This document shows, piece by piece, positions 29,880-38,948 of a DNA stretch of 64,000 bases (positions are counted from its first letter, which is position 1; each line of letters opens with the position of its first letter). The notes under the pieces were generated by a model. It was given only the letters and a program-made list of their open reading frames with translations, searched no databases and was not told where the DNA came from. Source of the DNA: Labrys monachus (GTDB lineage Bacteria; Pseudomonadota; Alphaproteobacteria; Rhizobiales; Labraceae); contig NZ_JAUSVK010000001.1 of NCBI RefSeq assembly GCF_030814655.1, positions 1,123,043-1,187,042 of the forward strand. Direction: 5' to 3'. The translations under genes and the position numbers were made by a program.

Positions 29880-29970
29880 TGGGAGGGTCGATCACCGATC
29901 GACCTCCTCCTTTTCGGTTGGCTCTCCGTTTGCGAAAAGGGCGATCGGTGATCGCCCTTCCACTCGCGCC
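29880..29970. repeat. Repeat B, copy 3
   Basis: It has the left arm GGGTCGATCACCGATCGACC, about 30 variable bases and the right arm AGGGCGATCGGTGATCGCCC, about 40 bp after the patD stop. Together with copies 1 and 2 it brackets the ydc operon. A stable hairpin here may end or protect the operon transcript. Confidence 0.7.
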
Positions 29971-30080
29971 TTTGCGCGGGCAGGGTCGATGCCCGGCCAT
30001 CCGGGCCGCGGCATCTCCTCGCTTGCCCGACTTGGCAAAAGGCGCATGATGGCCGTGTACAGGCGTTCCCGGGAGGAATC

Positions 30081-31784
30081 ATGGCAGCGGTCGTGTCAGC
30101 CACCAGCAAACCATGGCTGGCATCCTATAGCGGCGAGATGAAGCCGCATGTCGAGGAGGTGCCGTATCGGCTGCTCGGCGATATTGCGACCCAGGCGGCG
30201 CGGCGTACGCCCGACAAGGTGGCCTTTACCTGCGTCATGCCCAACGGCATGGCGGGGTCCCTCACCTATGGCGAGGTCGACCGGCTCTCGGACCAGTTCG
30301 CCGCCTATCTCAGCGGGGAATTGCGGCTTGCCCCCGGCTCGCGGGTGGCGATCCAGGCCCCCAACGGCCTGGCTTATCCCGTGGTGGCCTTCGGGGTGTT
30401 CAAGGCCGGCTGCACGCTCGTCAACGTCAATCCCCTCTATGTCGCCGAGGAGACCGCGGCGGTGTTCGCGGACGCCGAGATTTCGGCCCTTGTCGTGATC
30501 GACATGTTCGCCAAGCGCACCGAGGCCGTCCTGACGGTGACGCCGGTGCCGCATGTCGTCCTCGTCAGCGCCGCCGAATTCTTCCCGGTCGTCCCGCGCA
30601 CGGTCATCGGCTTCGTACAGAAGCGCATCCGCAAGGAAATTCCGCCGGCCGCCTTTCCCCATATCCGGCTCGCGACGGCGCTGGCGCAGGGCCGCGCGCG
30701 CCTGGCGCGGGGCCTGAAGATCGCCGACATCACGGCCGGGCTCGATCCCTCCGCCGTCGCATGCCTTCAATATACCGGCGGCACCACCGGCGTGAGCAAG
30801 GGGGCCATGCTCACCCATGCCAACCTGATCATGAACGTCCTGCAGGTGCTGGCCTTCGCCGGCAGCAAGATCTCGCAGAACGACACCATCCTCACGGCGC
30901 TGCCGCTCTACCATATCTTCGCGTTCATGGTGAACTTCCTGACCTTCGCCGCCCGCAGCGGCCATATCGTCATGGTGCCCAATCCGCGGCCGCTGGCCAA
31001 TCTCCGGAAGGTGTTCGAGAAATATCCGATCTCCTTCATCACCGGCGTCAACACCCTCTTCAACGGGCTGCTGAACGAAAGCTGGTTCGTCGCCCTGCCG
31101 AAGCCGCATCTCAAGATCTGCGTCGCCGGCGGCATGGCCCTGCAGGCGGCGGTGGCGGAACGGTGGGCGAAGATCGTCGGCGTGCCGCTTGGCGAAGGAT
31201 ACGGGCTGACCGAGACTTCGCCCGTCGTCTGCTTCAACCCGCTCGGGTCCTACCGGCCCGGCACGATCGGCATTCCGATCCCGGACACCGACGTCAAATG
31301 CGTCGACGAGGATTTCAACGAGGTGCCGGCGGGGACGCCCGGCGAACTCGCCGTCCGGGGCGCGCAGGTGATGGCCGGCTATTGGCGCTACAGCGACGAG
31401 ACCGCCAAGGTGATGCGCGGGGACTGGATCCTGACCGGCGACATCGCCACCATGGACCCGGACGGCTATTTCCGCATCGTCGACCGCCGCAAGGACATGA
31501 TCCTGGTCTCGGGCTTCAACGTCTTCCCCAACGAGGTCGAGGATGTTCTCGCCCGGCTGCCCGGCATCCGGGAGGCGGCGGTGATCGGCGTGCCGGACGG
31601 TGCCGCGGGCGAGGCGCCCAAGGCCTTCGTCGTGCGCAGCGACCCGGCGATCACGGCGGAGATGGTGCGCAGCCACTGCAAGGCCCATCTCACCGGATAC
31701 AAGGTGCCGAAATTCGTCGAGTTCCGCGACGACCTGCCGAAATCCAATGTGGGCAAGATCCTGAGGCGGGAATTGCGGGCCTAG
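30081..31784 (+). CDS. Long-chain fatty acid--CoA ligase (AMP-binding, FadD type)
   Basis: The 567-residue enzyme activates fatty acids to acyl-CoA through an acyl-adenylate. Its P-loop-like motif is QYTGGTTGVSKGAMLTH (about residue 235), followed by the adenylate motif EGYGLTETSPVVC (near 375), DWILTGDIATMDPDGYFRIVDR (near 455) and the C-terminal catalytic Lys in KSNVGKILRREL. An N-terminal membrane-binding region is not obvious. AGGA lies 5 bases before the ATG. It is monocistronic. Confidence 0.92.
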   Translation: MAAVVSATSKPWLASYSGEMKPHVEEVPYRLLGDIATQAARRTPDKVAFTCVMPNGMAGSLTYGEVDRLSDQFAAYLSGELRLAPGSRVAIQAPNGLAYPVVAFGVFKAGCTLVNVNPLYVAEETAAVFADAEISALVVIDMFAKRTEAVLTVTPVPHVVLVSAAEFFPVVPRTVIGFVQKRIRKEIPPAAFPHIRLATALAQGRARLARGLKIADITAGLDPSAVACLQYTGGTTGVSKGAMLTHANLIMNVLQVLAFAGSKISQNDTILTALPLYHIFAFMVNFLTFAARSGHIVMVPNPRPLANLRKVFEKYPISFITGVNTLFNGLLNESWFVALPKPHLKICVAGGMALQAAVAERWAKIVGVPLGEGYGLTETSPVVCFNPLGSYRPGTIGIPIPDTDVKCVDEDFNEVPAGTPGELAVRGAQVMAGYWRYSDETAKVMRGDWILTGDIATMDPDGYFRIVDRRKDMILVSGFNVFPNEVEDVLARLPGIREAAVIGVPDGAAGEAPKAFVVRSDPAITAEMVRSHCKAHLTGYKVPKFVEFRDDLPKSNVGKILRRELRA

Positions 31785-32288
31785 CGGCGGCAAGGCGGAT
31801 CCCGCTTTCCGGCAAAGCGATGTGGCAACAAGGCTTTACGCCATCGCGCTGAAATCCCGAATCCGGCCGGCGCGGCCGAAAGGCGTGTTTCGTTTTGATT
31901 GTGAACCGGTTTGGATTCACGTTCAGGATGAAGGGCTTATGCCGAAATCCGCAAAGTTCGAATCATGTGGCGGGCTGTGTTTCGCCGAGGAAGAGGCCCG
32001 ACACAGACGGCATGCCGGCCGCTGCGCCGCCCCTCACCTCTACCTATTCCCGCAAGCGGGGCGAGGGGGCTTCGGCGTCGCGGCAGGCTATCGGGCCGCA
32101 AACTCGCTCTGCCGTTTCGAAACCCGACGCCGGCCGCCCCTTCTCCCCGTTCTCACGGGGAGAAGGTAAGGATGAGGGGCTGCGCCACGTTGCAGGACGT
32201 GTCGTGCGTCACGGAAAATTGCCCCCTCGGCGCCAGGAGGAAGTGCTGGCCATCCTCTTGAACAATGACAGGTTTCCGGGAGCGTCGT
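31785..32288. other. Intergenic stretch with repeat C, copy 1
   Basis: No gene is supported. It holds repeat C copy 1 (about 32017-32196) in its second half, and an AT-richer segment around 31860-31980 with no feature that I recognise. Confidence 0.6.
32017..32196. repeat. Repeat C, copy 1 (palindromic, RIME-like)
   Basis: The left end is GGCCGCTGCGCCGCCCCTCA and the right end GGATGAGGGGCTGCGCCAC, which are inverted to each other. Internal arms include CCCGCAAGCGGGGCGAGGG and CTTCTCCCCGTTCTCACGGG. A second copy in the same orientation is at 32786-32986. The pattern resembles palindromic intergenic elements frequent in rhizobia. Confidence 0.75.
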
Positions 32289-32516
32289 ATGTCATCCGCA
32301 ATTTTCAAGACGATCAGTCTTCTCGAAGATGCCCGCCTTCATTTTTATATCGAAAGGACGCGTCCGGACTCTATTCGGATTACCGCTACGATTCCCGGAG
32401 AAAGAATAGAAATAGATATATTTGAAGATGAGCATATAGAGATAAGCCGCTTTTCAGGGGACGAGAGCGTGGAAGGCGGAGAAGATGTTTTGATGAGAAT
32501 TTTGAATTCGCTATAG
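32289..32516 (+). CDS. Small hypothetical protein, AT-richer than surroundings
   Basis: The 75-residue acidic protein is not assigned. The pattern ISLLEDARLHFYIERTRPDS, then ITATIPGERIEIDIFED, then HIEISRFSGDESVEGGED suggests one helix followed by four beta strands. It recalls a family of short conserved proteins of unknown function with a GERxEIxxFEDGHxE core; this is from memory. Codon use includes many AT-ending codons (ATA, TTT, GAA), unlike every neighbour, so it was probably acquired. It lies between two direct copies of repeat C. An ATG at 32289 is used; 8 residues more are possible. Confidence 0.65.
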   Translation: MSSAIFKTISLLEDARLHFYIERTRPDSIRITATIPGERIEIDIFEDEHIEISRFSGDESVEGGEDVLMRILNSL

Positions 32517-33066
32517 GCGGTCTATTATGTTTGGGTGATGACCTTCGTCCAAGCTCCCCAGGTCGGCATGAGGGCTTTCGGTATATCTATCTCAAGGGCG
32601 GGAGGCGGTCGCCGAGATTACTGGATCTGAGGTAGTTCGGAAAGAGTTTGCTCGATCGGGTTTCGATTTCAGCGTGGACCGGAATGCTCGGTCACGCCGC
32701 CGCTCTGGCCTCTGAGACAGGCGTGAATGGGGTTGAGCCTTGCAGCGGATCACATGCCCGAAATGGTCCTCGCCCATCGCCATTGGGCCGCTGCGCCGCC
32801 CCTCACCTCTCTCCTCTCCCCGCAAGCGGGGCGAGGGGGCTTCGGCGTCGAGACAGATCTGCGGCATGCGATCTCGCCCAACCGGGGATCGTGCCCCACA
32901 GGGGTCGGTTCGGAACGCGGCGCCCGCCGCCCCTTCTCCCCGCTTGCGGGGAGAGGGCCGGGATGAGGGGCAGCGCCACATCGCATAGAGAGAAGGCGCT
33001 GCGCCGGGCGGATCGCTCGCGAATTCTCAACCGTCTCCCGGAGGGCGTGAAAATTCGCGAACGGAC
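32517..33066. other. Intergenic stretch with repeat C, copy 2
   Basis: No gene is supported. The first 200 bp continue the less GC-rich composition of the small gene. Repeat C copy 2 fills about 32786-32986. Confidence 0.6.
32786..32986. repeat. Repeat C, copy 2 (palindromic, RIME-like)
   Basis: It has the same ends as copy 1: left GGCCGCTGCGCCGCCCCTCA, right GGATGAGGGGCAGCGCCAC. Near-identical internal arms are CCCGCAAGCGGGGCGAGGG and CTTCTCCCCGCTTGCGGGGA. It differs from copy 1 mainly in the centre. Both copies are in the same orientation, about 590 bp apart. Confidence 0.75.
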
Positions 33067-33342
33067 CTATTGGCGGTAATGCTGGATGCGGGTGGTGCGC
33101 AGGCCCGCCAGCCCGTGCCGGTCGATCGAGGCCTGCCAGCTCAGGAATTCCTCCGTCGTCAGCACATAGCGGCTGCAGGCTTCGTCGAGGCTGAGAAGGC
33201 CTCCCCGAACGGCCGCCACCACCTCTGCCTTGCGCCGGATGACCCAGCGCTGGGTGCCGGGAGGCGGCAGGTCCGCGATGGTCAACGGACTGCCGTCCGG
33301 GCCAATTACATATTTCACCCGCGGGCGAAGAGTCTCGGTCAT
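33067..33342 (-). CDS. sciP: SciP-type CtrA inhibitor (DUF1153)
   Basis: The 91-residue regulator matches the very conserved core RPRVKYVIGPDGSPLTIADL, PPPGTQRWVIRRKAEVVAAV, RGGLLSLDEACSRYVLTTEE, FLSWQASIDRHGLAGLRTTR. In Caulobacter SciP binds the master cell-cycle regulator CtrA and blocks activation of its promoters in G1. A helix-turn-helix is formed by about residues 45-75. The ATG at 33342 agrees with the family start; an upstream ATG at 33363 would add 7 residues. It has its own promoter region of 129 bp after the CLC gene. Confidence 0.93.
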   Translation of the reverse strand: MTETLRPRVKYVIGPDGSPLTIADLPPPGTQRWVIRRKAEVVAAVRGGLLSLDEACSRYVLTTEEFLSWQASIDRHGLAGLRTTRIQHYRQ

Positions 33343-33471
33343 GGATACGCTCACACAATGCAACTGACCAGGTCGAGGTGAAACTAGGCGGCTCCGCTTA
33401 AAAATTGCTGAAGGAAAACACCGAAATTACCGTCGGCTGCGTACTTGGCCGCAATTCGGCGAGGGGCCGGC

Positions 33472-34761
33472 TCAGGCCTTGGCCGTCTCGACCCGCTGCG
33501 CGTGCTGCTGCGGCAGGATGAAGGCCTTCGACAGCGCATGGTAGAGCCGCTCGCGGCAGACCAGCGCGGAGACCCCGTCGGCGATGATGGCGGTGGCGAG
33601 CAGCGGCAGCACCATGGCACGGCTGTCGGTCATCTCGGAGATGATCAGCACGGCCGTCAGCGGCGCCCGCACGACGCCGACGAAATAGCCGATCATGCCG
33701 AGCAGGACCACGCCGCCCAGGGGCTGGCCGGGAAACAAGGCCGCGAGCATGTTGCCGACGCCGGCACCGGTGGCGAGGGTGGGGGCGAAGATGCCGCCGG
33801 GCGTGCCGCTCAGCATGGTGATCAGGGTCGAGAAGAATTTCGCCGGGCCGAACCACAAGGGCTCGGGATGCGATTCGACCAGGGCCTTCGCCGTATCGTA
33901 GCCCGCTCCCCATGTCGCACCGCCGGTGACGATGCCGCAGATCGCGAGGAGGAGGCCGCACAGGACCGCGAAGCGGACCGGCCGCCGGCGCAGGAAGGCC
34001 ACGGGTGCCCACGCCGTGCCGGCGAAGGAGAGCACGGCGAGCGAGAACAGGCCGCCGCCGACACCGCCTACGACGCCCGCCAGCGGTGCGACCATCAGCG
34101 ACCCCTTCAGCGGCAGGGTTTCGTGCATGGCGCCGAAATAGACGTAATCGCCGGCCAGGCCGAGGCTGACGAGGCCGGAGATCATCACCGCCGCCATGGC
34201 GAGCAGTGCGAGGCGCTGATGATAGGAGGCGGCGAGTTCCTCGATGGCGAAGGCGACGCCTGCCAGCGGCGTATTGAAGGCGGCTGAGACGCCGGCTGCG
34301 CCGCCGGCGATGACCACGGCCGAAGAAAGCTCGATGCGCAGGATGCGGTGCATGAAGGCCATGATCGCGGCGCTGATCTGAACTGTCGGTCCCTCGCGGC
34401 CGACCGAGGTGCCGATCAGCAGCGCCATCACCGTCAGCACGAATTTAACCGCTGCCGTCTTCATCGAGATGAGGCCTGCGCCGACGGCCCGGTCAGGTTC
34501 GTCCGATCCGGCGATGACCTGCGGGATGCCGGATCCCCGGGCCTGCGGCGCATAGCGCCGGGTGAAAGCGACGATCAGGCCGAGGCCGAGGGGCGTGACG
34601 ATCAAGGGCGCATAGGGCGCCTGAGCGAACAGCATCTCGAACAGCCGGGAGGCCTGGTCCGCCGTCCAGGCGAAGACGAGCGCGACGAGCCCGAGGACGA
34701 TGGCCCCGGCGGTGGTTGCCGTACGGCGGCGCAGAAGCACCGGAAATTCCTGCGCCTTCAT
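33472..34761 (-). CDS. CLC-family chloride channel or Cl-/H+ antiporter
   Basis: The 429-residue membrane protein has the three CLC selectivity motifs: GSGIPQ (76-81), GREGPT (121-126, with gating Glu123) and GGIFAPTLATGAGVG (about 318-332). FNTPLAGVAFAIEEL is also typical. It has about ten to twelve hydrophobic segments and no CBS domains. Whether it is a channel or an antiporter cannot be told by eye. It is a single gene, upstream of sciP on the same strand. Confidence 0.92.
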   Translation of the reverse strand: MKAQEFPVLLRRRTATTAGAIVLGLVALVFAWTADQASRLFEMLFAQAPYAPLIVTPLGLGLIVAFTRRYAPQARGSGIPQVIAGSDEPDRAVGAGLISMKTAAVKFVLTVMALLIGTSVGREGPTVQISAAIMAFMHRILRIELSSAVVIAGGAAGVSAAFNTPLAGVAFAIEELAASYHQRLALLAMAAVMISGLVSLGLAGDYVYFGAMHETLPLKGSLMVAPLAGVVGGVGGGLFSLAVLSFAGTAWAPVAFLRRRPVRFAVLCGLLLAICGIVTGGATWGAGYDTAKALVESHPEPLWFGPAKFFSTLITMLSGTPGGIFAPTLATGAGVGNMLAALFPGQPLGGVVLLGMIGYFVGVVRAPLTAVLIISEMTDSRAMVLPLLATAIIADGVSALVCRERLYHALSKAFILPQQHAQRVETAKA

Positions 34762-34897
34762 GATGCTCGCTTTTCCTCGTCACATTGGCGGACCGATAAT
34801 GTCGGAAGCCTATGGACCCGGGAGCGGCAGGTGTTCAACCCCTTTATCGGGACGATCCGTCGCAGCGGGCCGGTGCCCAGGGCTGCCGCGGGGCCTC

Positions 34898-35758
34898 TCA
34901 GGCGAGGCGCCGGGCGCCGGCGACGCAGAGCACGACGCAGGCCGCGACGCCCCAGACCGCGAGGCCGACCTGCTCTCCAAGCAGGAGGGCGGACAGGGCG
35001 AGCGACAGGAAAGGCTGGAGCAGCTGCAACTGGCCGACCGCGGCGATGCCGCCCTTGGCGAGGCCGCGATACCAGAAGACGAAGCCGATCAGCATCGAGA
35101 ACAGCGAGACATAGGCGAGCCCGGCGAGCGAGGGCCAGCCGATCCCGGCGAGGCCGGCGGGCCGCCACACCAGGGTGAGCGGCAGCATCACGGGAAGCGC
35201 CAGGACGAGCGCCAGGCAGATCACCTGCCAGCCGCCGAGTTCGCGCGAGAGCCTGGCGCCTTCGGCGTAGCCGAGCCCGCACACCACGATCGCCGCAGCC
35301 ATCAACGCGTCACCGACGAAATTGCCCGAACCGTTCCGTCCGAGCGCATAGAAGGCGACGAGAGCCGCACCGGCGAGGGAGAACAGCCAGAAGCCCGGCC
35401 GCGGCCTGTCGCCGCCGCGCAGCACGCCGAAGACGGCGGTGGAGAGCGGCAGAAGCCCGATGAAGATCGTCGCCCGCGCTGCCGTCACGTTCTGCAGGGC
35501 GATCGCCGTCAGCAGGGGGAAGCCGACCACCACGCAGAGCGCGACCACCGCCAGCGGCAGGAGGTGAGGGCGGGCCGGCCATTTCTGGCGGAGCATCAGC
35601 AGCAGGGCCATGCTGACGAGGCCGGCGATGGCGGCGCGCGCCGTGGTGAGGAAGAGCGGATCGAGATCGTGCACGGCGAGGCGGGTCGCCGGCAGGGAGC
35701 CGGAGAAGATGGCGACGCCGGCAAATCCGTTCATCCAGCCCGCGGTTCTGTCGTCCAT
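34898..35758 (-). CDS. EamA-domain (DMT superfamily) exporter
   Basis: The 286-residue protein has ten predicted helices in two EamA repeats (about 8-130 and 148-283). Typical features are an early SGSLPATRLAV helix, IALQNVTAARATIFIGLLPLSTAVFGVLRGG at the end of repeat 1, and AAVGQLQLLQPFLSLALSALLLGEQ in repeat 2. It is divergent from the MocR gene at 35877, with a palindrome between them; DMT exporters next to MocR regulators are a common pairing. The substrate may be an amino acid or a similar metabolite. Confidence 0.9.
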   Translation of the reverse strand: MDDRTAGWMNGFAGVAIFSGSLPATRLAVHDLDPLFLTTARAAIAGLVSMALLLMLRQKWPARPHLLPLAVVALCVVVGFPLLTAIALQNVTAARATIFIGLLPLSTAVFGVLRGGDRPRPGFWLFSLAGAALVAFYALGRNGSGNFVGDALMAAAIVVCGLGYAEGARLSRELGGWQVICLALVLALPVMLPLTLVWRPAGLAGIGWPSLAGLAYVSLFSMLIGFVFWYRGLAKGGIAAVGQLQLLQPFLSLALSALLLGEQVGLAVWGVAACVVLCVAGARRLA

Positions 35759-35831
35759 GGCTTCACCGTCCGTTCAATCCGTCTTTCGCGCCGGACCATG
35801 GGATATCGGGACTGGCGACAACAGGGACGGG

Positions 35832-35859
35832 CCGGTACAATATGTCCAAACTGTACCGG
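35832..35859. promoter_or_regulatory. Inverted repeat between DMT and MocR genes, candidate MocR operator
   Basis: CCGGTACA (35832-35839) and TGTACCGG (35852-35859) are perfect inverted 8-bp arms with a 12-bp AT-richer spacer. The right arm lies 5 bases before the GGAGGA Shine-Dalgarno of the MocR gene and 75-100 bp upstream of the DMT gene start, so binding could block both promoters. GTAC-containing arms are usual in MocR operators. Confidence 0.55.
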
Positions 35860-35876
35860 TCCACGGAGGATGACGG

Positions 35877-37274
35877 ATGCTGCAGCAGGTCGAGGGGGGC
35901 ACGCTGATCGAGGTGGCGATGGCGGCGATCCGGCGGATGGCCGCCGCTGCGCCGGGCGCCAGGCTGCCCTCGATCCGCCGGTTGGCGGAGCAGCAGGGCG
36001 TGTCGAAGTCGACCGTCGTCGAAGCCTATGACAGGCTGGTCGCCGAGGGCGCTGTCGAGGCGAGGCCCGGCTCCGGCTTCTATGCGGCGGGGCGCGTCCG
36101 TCCCTTCGCGCTCGCCGAGGCCGGCCCGCGCCTGGACCGTGCCATCGACCCGTTATGGATCGTGCGCCAGTCGCTCGAACGGCGGGATCCCGCGCAGGCC
36201 GGGCTGCTGCAGCCGGGTTGCGGATGGCTTCCCGACGACTGGCTTCCCGGCGACATGATCCGCCGCAGCCTGCGCGCCATCGCCCGGGATGCCGGCGCGA
36301 ACCTCACCGGCTACAGCACGCCGCAGGGCTATCGCCCGTTGCGGGACCATCTGGCGCGCCGTCTCGACGAGCGCGGGCTCGATGCGGGGCCCGGCTCGAT
36401 CCTGCTCACCGACAGCGGGTCGCGGGCGATCGACCTCGTCTGTCGTTTCCTGCTGCAGCCGGGCGACGCCGTGCTTGTCGACGATCCCTGCTATTTCAAC
36501 TTCCAGTCCATGCTGCAGGCCCAGCGCGCCAGGCCGATCGGCGTTCCCTACACGCCGGACGGGCCGGACCTGGAGCGCTTCGCCGCGCTCTGTGCCGAGC
36601 ATCGGCCCAAGCTCTATCTGACCACGGCGGTCCTCCACAACCCGACCGGTGCGACCGTGGGGGCGGGTGTCGCCCATCGCCTGCTGAAGCTGGCGGAACG
36701 GCATGACCTCATCCTGGTCGAGGACAACATCTTCGCCGATTTCGAGGCGAGGCCTTCGCCGGGGCTGGCGGCGCTGGACGGGCTCGAGCGGGTGATCCAT
36801 CTCGGCAGCTTCTCCAAGACGCTGACGGCGGCGCTGCGCTGCGGCTATGTCGTGGCGCGCGCCGACTGGATCGAGGGGCTGACCGATCTCGCCCTCGCCA
36901 CCAGCTTCGGGGCGAGCGACATGGCGGCGCAGACGACCTTCCGGCTGCTCACCGACGGCAGCTATCGGCGCCACCTCGATACGCTGCGGCCCCGTCTTGC
37001 CAGGGCGATGGCCCGGACGCTGCAGCAGCTGACGGCGCTCGGGCTCACGCCCTTCGTCGAACCCGAGGCGGGCATGTTCCTGTGGATGCGGCTGCCTGAG
37101 GGCCTGGATTCGGGACCGGTCGCCCGGCGCGCCCTCGACGAGGGCGTGGTGCTGGCGCCGGGCGACGTCTTCAGTGTCTCGCGCGGTGCCGGCCGCTTCA
37201 TGCGCTTCAACGCCGCCCAATGCGGCGATGGGCGTGTCTTCGAGGTGCTCGCCCGCGCCATGGCGCAGGGATAG
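35877..37274 (+). CDS. MocR-type regulator (GntR helix-turn-helix fused to aminotransferase domain)
   Basis: The 465-residue protein has an N-terminal GntR winged helix (about 8-72: LPSIRRLAEQQGVSKSTVVEAYDRLVAEG and ARPGSGFY) joined to a class-I aminotransferase-like domain (about 100-462). The PLP-binding Lys314 lies in LGSFSKTL; YLTTAVLHNPTGATV and LVEDNIFADF hold other PLP contacts. Members such as GabR and PdxR sense an amino compound through PLP. GGAGGA precedes the ATG. It probably regulates the divergent DMT exporter and itself through the palindrome at 35832-35859. Confidence 0.93.
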   Translation: MLQQVEGGTLIEVAMAAIRRMAAAAPGARLPSIRRLAEQQGVSKSTVVEAYDRLVAEGAVEARPGSGFYAAGRVRPFALAEAGPRLDRAIDPLWIVRQSLERRDPAQAGLLQPGCGWLPDDWLPGDMIRRSLRAIARDAGANLTGYSTPQGYRPLRDHLARRLDERGLDAGPGSILLTDSGSRAIDLVCRFLLQPGDAVLVDDPCYFNFQSMLQAQRARPIGVPYTPDGPDLERFAALCAEHRPKLYLTTAVLHNPTGATVGAGVAHRLLKLAERHDLILVEDNIFADFEARPSPGLAALDGLERVIHLGSFSKTLTAALRCGYVVARADWIEGLTDLALATSFGASDMAAQTTFRLLTDGSYRRHLDTLRPRLARAMARTLQQLTALGLTPFVEPEAGMFLWMRLPEGLDSGPVARRALDEGVVLAPGDVFSVSRGAGRFMRFNAAQCGDGRVFEVLARAMAQG

Positions 37275-37298
37275 GCGGCGGCCCGCCTGGCGCGAAAC

Positions 37299-38549
37299 TC
37301 AGCGGAAGGCTGCCTCGCCGGCGCGGGGTTTCGCTCTCGGCCGCAGGATCAGCCATGCCACCAAAGCGAGGTTGACGCAGTTCCACAGGAAGCCGTGCAG
37401 GAAGGCCAGGCGGTAGGAGCCCGAGGCGTCGAAGATCAGTCCGGAACTCAGCCCGCCGAAGGCCATGCCGAGAATGGTCGCCATGATGACGAAGCCGATC
37501 CGCGCGCCGGCTTCCCGCGGCGGCAGGAACTGCCGGATGATGACGGCGTACATCGGGACGATACCGCCCTGGAACAGGCCGAACAGGCCCGAAATCACAT
37601 AGAGCGACGAGAGGGAATTGAAGAAAAGATAGAGGAGGAGGGCGGCGGCCTGCATGGCCGATCCCAGCAGCAGCATCGGGCCGCCGCCGATCCTGTCGGC
37701 AGCCAGGCCGGAGGCGAGGCGGCTGATGATACCCAGGCCCAGCATCAGCGAGAGGATCTGCGTGCCGATCGCCACGCCGTAGCCGAGGTCGCCGCAATAG
37801 GCGACGAGATGGACCTGCGGCATCGACATCGCCGTGCAGCAGGCAAAACCGGCGACGACCAGCAGCCCCTGCAGCGCCCGCGGCGACAGCCCCAGGCTCA
37901 CGCGTGCCTCCCGGGTGGTGGATTCCGCTTCGGCGATGGCCGCGGATACCGGACGGCGGCGCATCAGGAAGGCGAGCGGCAGCATGGCGGCCGGCACGAA
38001 CAGGCCGATGCCCACATAGGTCGCCCGCCAGCCTTGCGAGACCTGGAAATGTTCGACCACGAGCGGCCAGACCGTGCCCGCGGCATAGCTGCCGGAGGCG
38101 GCGATGGTGACGGCGAGCGCGCGACGCTTCCGGAACCAATGCGACAGGTCGGACATCAGGGGGGCGAAGCCCGACGCCGAGCCGACGCCGATGAAGAGCC
38201 CGTGGACGAGCGCGAACTGCCAGATATCCGAGGAGAAGGCGGCGAGGACATAGCCTGCGCAGAGAAGGACGGCGCCGATGCAGATGGGCGCCACGATGGA
38301 GAAGCGGTCGGCGAGGCGCCCCATCACCGCGCTGCCGGCCGCAAAGCCGAGCATGGTGCAGGTATAGGGGAGGGACGCACCGCCGCGGATGGTGTCGAAC
38401 TCGACCTCGATCGTCGGCAGGACGACGACGACGGACCATGTGCCGACGCAGGCGATGGTGCCGAGAACGACGGACAGGGCGAGCCTCGTCCAGGCATAGC
38501 GGGAATCGATGTCGCCGCCGCTATCGGGCTGACTGTCCAGAATTGTCAC
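37299..38549 (-). CDS. MFS transporter (oxalate/formate antiporter-like group)
   Basis: The 416-residue protein has twelve predicted helices. Conserved MFS motif A is in GFAAGSAVMGRLADRFS, and a second-half version is in LASGLAADRIGG. FNSLSSLYVISGLFGLFQGGIVPMYAVIIRQ resembles monocarboxylate or oxalate/formate-type MFS proteins. It starts at GTG 38549 with GGGGA upstream. It is convergent with the MocR gene, 24 bp apart. The substrate is unknown. Confidence 0.88.
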   Translation of the reverse strand: MTILDSQPDSGGDIDSRYAWTRLALSVVLGTIACVGTWSVVVVLPTIEVEFDTIRGGASLPYTCTMLGFAAGSAVMGRLADRFSIVAPICIGAVLLCAGYVLAAFSSDIWQFALVHGLFIGVGSASGFAPLMSDLSHWFRKRRALAVTIAASGSYAAGTVWPLVVEHFQVSQGWRATYVGIGLFVPAAMLPLAFLMRRRPVSAAIAEAESTTREARVSLGLSPRALQGLLVVAGFACCTAMSMPQVHLVAYCGDLGYGVAIGTQILSLMLGLGIISRLASGLAADRIGGGPMLLLGSAMQAAALLLYLFFNSLSSLYVISGLFGLFQGGIVPMYAVIIRQFLPPREAGARIGFVIMATILGMAFGGLSSGLIFDASGSYRLAFLHGFLWNCVNLALVAWLILRPRAKPRAGEAAFR

Positions 38550-38948
38550 GCGAAACGTCCCCGGATTGGAATATCAGGCCGCGGACCTCTGCAACTTCGG
38601 CGCGTGGCATGGTGTCCTATATCAGCAGGACAGCCGCCGACGCCAGATGCGGGAAGGGGACGACGCCACGGAATCCACCCTTGTCCCGGACCGGTGGCTG
38701 CCATACCCGGTAAAGCAAGGAAGGGACGCTCTGTCCATGCTCGGGGTGTCCTGGGCAGCCCGATTCATCGCTCCGCCATGGCGTTCGGCACGGCGCATCG
38801 CAGCGGGCGGAAGCGATCGTCAGGTCTGCGCCGACCTGGCCGTGGCCGGACAAAGATAAACCCGGCACGGTTGCCCGGCCGGGCGAGGTTATCGAAGCAT
38901 CACCAGCTTGCGCGCGGTGCAGCCGACACGATTAGATCTTCTTCGCGA
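38550..38948. other. Gene-free stretch between MFS and His-rich genes
   Basis: Open frames here have no recognisable product or start signal. It includes the upstream region of the MFS gene and the possible terminator of the His-rich gene at 38850-38883. Confidence 0.5.
38850..38883 (-). terminator. Possible terminator after the His-rich gene
   Basis: On the minus strand CCCGGC (38883-38878) and GCCGGG (38866-38861) form a 6-bp GC stem with an 11-base loop, followed by TTTATCTTTGT. The stem is short and the T tract interrupted. Confidence 0.35.

Noticed and set aside
32017-32986. A CRISPR-like pair of repeats
   Set aside because: There are only two copies, each about 180-200 bp and palindromic, so this is an intergenic repeat family and not a CRISPR array.
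38438-38859. Open frames of 91 and 97 residues in the 38550-38948 gap
   Set aside because: They overlap the start of the MFS gene or each other, lack start signals and have shadow-like composition.
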